Shown in pieces: positions 15,324-15,346 of a stretch of 15,346 bases of DNA (the first letter of the stretch is position 1; the number at the start of each line of letters is the position of its first letter). The position numbers and the translations under genes were made by a program. The stretch lies in the NCBI GenBank assembly GCA_900545455.1, contig UQZF01000049.1, positions 1 through 15,346 on the forward strand. Reading direction: 5' to 3'. The notes under the pieces were generated by a model, which ran no database searches, was not told the DNA's origin, and saw only the letters and a program-made list of their open reading frames with translations. The stretch comes from an uncultured Eubacteriales bacterium. GTDB lineage: Bacteria; Bacillota; Clostridia; Lachnospirales; Lachnospiraceae.

Positions 15324-15346
15324 CTTGACTTAAAATGTGAAAATGG

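Overview
The window reads as ordinary chromosomal DNA of a low-to-mid GC, Gram-positive anaerobe of the Clostridia, most likely a Lachnospiraceae member (Roseburia/Butyrivibrio/Eubacterium type). The evidence is the strong Shine-Dalgarno sites (GGAGG, GAGGTG), clear TTGNNN-17-TANNNT promoters, one bifunctional long Rel enzyme next to apt, a HemZ-type radical SAM protein, a PF06541 'ABC permease-like' small membrane protein, and dense co-directional genes. I recognised the families by reading motifs; no database search was run. No rRNA, tRNA, CRISPR array, transposase or prophage gene was seen.

Layout. (1) 1-2066: the C-terminal tail of a membrane protein (probably a GT2 glycosyltransferase), a soluble-looking GT2 glycosyltransferase, and galE. 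This looks like the end of a surface polysaccharide or sugar-nucleotide cluster. (2) 2072-2730: apt with its own extended -10 promoter and a strong terminator, a monocistronic unit. (3) 2754-7907: an operon from a near-consensus promoter with tightly packed or overlapping genes: rel (ppGpp synthetase/hydrolase), a glyoxalase-II-like metallo-hydrolase (4-base overlap), hemZ, and a compact stand-alone HD-GYP protein (8-base overlap). (4) 7909-11836: a methyl-accepting chemotaxis protein with its own promoter, followed 12 bases later by glyA, closed by a long composite hairpin terminator. (5) 11835-12239, minus strand: a small PF06541 membrane protein, convergent with glyA. (6) 12258-13541: an RlmI-type PUA/SAM rRNA methyltransferase. 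(7) 13546-15346: a leader with inverted and direct repeats, a membrane-anchored M15 (VanY-like) peptidase, an AAC(3)-family acetyltransferase, and a 25-base palindrome lying against a -35-like element at the window edge.

How the genes fit together. apt-rel is a purine salvage/stringent response neighbourhood known across Firmicutes. The rel operon here also ends in a protein with all the residues of a cyclic dinucleotide phosphodiesterase, so two nucleotide messengers may share one transcript. The chemoreceptor directly downstream could link to the same signalling theme, but that is inference.

I did not find a convincing entirely new system. The items most worth a second look are the chemoreceptor with a roughly 130-residue acidic cytoplasmic head before its first membrane helix, the rel/HD-GYP operon, the M15-AAC(3) pair bracketed by palindromic elements, and the repeat-rich leader in front of that pair.
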